Both the position numbers and the translations under genes were made by a program. A DNA stretch of 64,000 nucleotides from Clostridium sp. BJN0001 (GTDB lineage: Bacteria; Bacillota; Clostridia; Clostridiales; Clostridiaceae). Shown here piece after piece: positions 62,667 through 64,000 of the stretch. How positions within the stretch are numbered: the stretch's first letter is position 1; every line of letters starts with the position of its first letter. The stretch is taken from NCBI RefSeq assembly GCF_022869825.1, contig NZ_CP094971.1:1055501-1119500 (forward strand), given 5' to 3'. The notes under the pieces were generated by a model. The model searched no databases, was not told where the DNA came from, and saw only the letters and a program-made list of their open reading frames with translations.

Positions 62667-63146
62667 ATGGATAAAATAGCTAGTTTTACTATTAATCATC
62701 TAAAACTTTTACCAGGAGTATATGTATCACGAAAAGATAAATTAGAGTCTAATGTTCTTACTACATTTGATTTAAGAATGACAAGACCTAATTATGAACC
62801 TGTAATGAATACAGCAGAAGTTCATACAATAGAACATCTTGGAGCAACTTTTTTACGAAATAATAAAGAATATAAAGAAAAGACTGTATATTTTGGACCA
62901 ATGGGATGTAGAACAGGATTTTACTTAATATTAGGTGGAGATTATGAATCAAAGGATATAGTAGGACTTGTTACAGAAATGTTTAAATTTATTGCAGATT
63001 TTGAAGGAGAAGTACCTGGAGCAGCCCCAAAAGATTGTGGAAACTATCTTGATATGAATCTTAATATGGCAAAGTATTTAGCTAAGAAATATCTTAATGA
63101 TGTTTTATTAAATATAACTGAAGAAAGACTTATTTATCCTCAGTAA
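62667..63146 (+). CDS. luxS: S-ribosylhomocysteine lyase
   Basis: Homodimeric metalloenzyme that splits S-ribosylhomocysteine to homocysteine and DPD, the precursor of autoinducer-2, in the activated methyl cycle. 159 aa. The metal site HTIEH has His53 and His57; the third ligand is in the C-terminal APKDCGNYL, and the catalytic Cys is in MGCRTGFYL. AAGGGAG precedes the ATG. No pfs (SAH nucleosidase) is adjacent. Its homocysteine product could join the pool made by MetY. Confidence 0.97.
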   Translation: MDKIASFTINHLKLLPGVYVSRKDKLESNVLTTFDLRMTRPNYEPVMNTAEVHTIEHLGATFLRNNKEYKEKTVYFGPMGCRTGFYLILGGDYESKDIVGLVTEMFKFIADFEGEVPGAAPKDCGNYLDMNLNMAKYLAKKYLNDVLLNITEERLIYPQ

Positions 63147-63157
63147 TTTTAAACATA

Positions 63158-63190
63158 AAAAAGCTAGCAAAATAGGCTGGCTTTTTTTTA
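63158..63190 (+). terminator. terminator of luxS
   Basis: AAAAAAGCTAGC (63158-63169) pairs with GCTGGCTTTTTT, one G-T pair, ending in T8. Confidence 0.85.
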
Positions 63191-63261
63191 TTTTCTTAAT
63201 AATATATAGTGACATTTTTTCCTTAAATACTATAATATAAGTTAGAATAGGGGGAGATATT

Positions 63262-64000
63262 TTGAAAAATGATGAATGTAATTTCATTCCATCTTCACTT
63301 GCAGCTTGTTTTATAGATAATAAAGAAGTTCATATAATGAAAATGTCTTCTAGAGGTATTTTTATTAGAACAATTGAAGCTGAAGATAATATAACAAAAA
63401 TCAATATGTCTTTTTATGATTTTTCAAAATCAAAGTATCAGGAAATAGAAATTAGAAATATAGAAGTAGAGAAAGTAAATAAAAATGAATTTTATTATAT
63501 ATATAAAATAATAATAAATGATGAGAATTATGTTAATATGGTTAACTTCATTTTTAGAGATTATTCAAGATATGTAACTCTTAAGAATTATGGAGAAGAA
63601 AATGAATTTTCAGAAGTTATGACTGGTTATCCTGCAGAAAAAGATTTTGATTTCTATGAATTTTATGATGATCAGAAAAAAGATTTAATAAAAGATGTAG
63701 ATTTTGATAAATTTAATTATATCTTAAAAGATGTTGAACTTGCATGTACAATTAATACAGATGAACTTTGTGACAAATATCTTCTAAATAATATATATGA
63801 GTTCACTAAATATTATTTAGAAGATAATTATATATATTCTAGTAGTATGCTTAAAAAGAAATTTTCAAGAATATATATTGGAAATGAGTTTTGCCACAAT
63901 TTGTTTCCTAAAAAAGATATTCTTTTAAAAATGCTTAATAAAGCTTTATTAGAAAAAGTTAATATAACTATCTGCTTTACGTATATGAGAGAATGTTATA
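63262..64000 (+). CDS. unidentified protein, 3' end outside the window (partial)
   Basis: A TTG start with GGGGGAGA 8-9 bases upstream opens a frame of at least 246 codons to the window edge. The first 120 residues are beta-rich (SLAACFIDNKEVHIMKMSSRGIFIRTIEAED...), with a layout reminiscent of PilZ-type domains but without a clear RxxxR motif. The later part (FSRIYIGNEFCHNLFPKKDILLKMLNKALLEKVNITICFTYMRE) resembles the start of a TIM-barrel repeat, as in U32-like proteins. Neither resemblance is strong. It has its own ribosome site after the luxS terminator. Confidence 0.65.
   Translation, partial: MKNDECNFIPSSLAACFIDNKEVHIMKMSSRGIFIRTIEAEDNITKINMSFYDFSKSKYQEIEIRNIEVEKVNKNEFYYIYKIIINDENYVNMVNFIFRDYSRYVTLKNYGEENEFSEVMTGYPAEKDFDFYEFYDDQKKDLIKDVDFDKFNYILKDVELACTINTDELCDKYLLNNIYEFTKYYLEDNYIYSSSMLKKKFSRIYIGNEFCHNLFPKKDILLKMLNKALLEKVNITICFTYMRECY

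Noticed and set aside
1..64000. CRISPR array, transposon, prophage or tRNA genes
   Set aside because: No regularly spaced repeats, transposase or integrase-like protein, terminal repeats or cloverleaf-like sequence was noticed on reading.

Overview
The window is a single stretch of a low-GC, AT-rich firmicute chromosome, most likely Clostridium sensu stricto or a close relative. The basis is the strongly AGA/AUA-biased codon use, GGAGG-type ribosome sites on nearly every gene, T-box leaders, a SCIFF peptide with its radical-SAM maturase, and three tandem subtilisin-like proteases of the clostridial spore-germination (Csp) type. The species cannot be named from the sequence alone. I see no tRNA, rRNA, transposase, phage gene, CRISPR array or replication origin. 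Gene order looks like ordinary chromosome, mostly on the + strand, in short operons closed by clear hairpin terminators.

Layout. 1-9.3 kb: 5' tip of an unidentified minus-strand gene, a GH13 glycosidase, an L,D-transpeptidase, a glucosaminidase/amidase autolysin, peptidase T, an M50-like membrane protease and an SNF-family Na+ symporter. 9.3-18.6 kb: an iron-type alcohol/glycerol dehydrogenase behind a probable attenuator, a 42-aa Cys protein, a DUF1275 membrane protein, a membrane diguanylate cyclase, metY, a cell-wall-binding exoprotein, a TIGR04540-like protein, UspA, a DNA-deoxyinosine glycosylase, and trpS behind a tRNA-Trp T-box. 18.6-29.8 kb: htpG, the SCIFF peptide and maturase, an RND/MMPL transporter with a secreted coiled-coil partner, an M16 peptidase and an Orn/Lys/Arg decarboxylase-family enzyme. 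29.8-36.2 kb: a 52-aa zinc-ribbon protein with an unusual 5' hairpin, then a T-box with an apparent Ala specifier heading an Lrp regulator, an aminotransferase and a closely packed nucleoside-salvage run (pdp-deoB-cdd-deoD-phosphoesterase). 36.2-40.5 kb: an HD-GYP protein, bioB with a probable BirA operator, a DMT transporter and a DUF1002 protein. 40.7-49.5 kb: alpha-amylase, type I pullulanase and GalT/HIT-like protein, then an ECF S component, a 2-hydroxyacid dehydrogenase, a DUF2232-like membrane protein, trmK, a Nif3-like protein and a small membrane protein. 49.5-57.2 kb: RNase P RNA, an unknown protein, an orphan sugar-binding protein and the three S8 proteases. 57.2-64 kb: an L-lactate/2-hydroxyacid dehydrogenase with atypical arginine codons, a PAS histidine kinase, two uncharacterised genes (one SseB-like), luxS, and a gene running off the right edge.

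How it fits together. The two starch/glycogen loci (270-2162 and 40705-44815) encode cytoplasmic debranching and alpha-glucan hydrolysis. Wall remodelling is represented by the L,D-transpeptidase, the autolysin and a second wall-binding protein. The window also encodes signalling parts: cyclic-di-GMP synthesis and breakdown enzymes, an orphan kinase, LuxS and a ranthipeptide. The observations I rank highest are: the Ser-to-Cys change at the nucleophile of the middle S8 protease; the tRNA-Ala T-box ahead of an aminotransferase/nucleoside-salvage run; the SCIFF operon with a 22-bp palindrome over its promoter and a hairpin between peptide and maturase; a hairpin that would bring a distant Shine-Dalgarno sequence next to the zinc-ribbon start codon; and a terminator/antiterminator switch upstream of the dehydrogenase. 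None of these was tested by a database or folding run.
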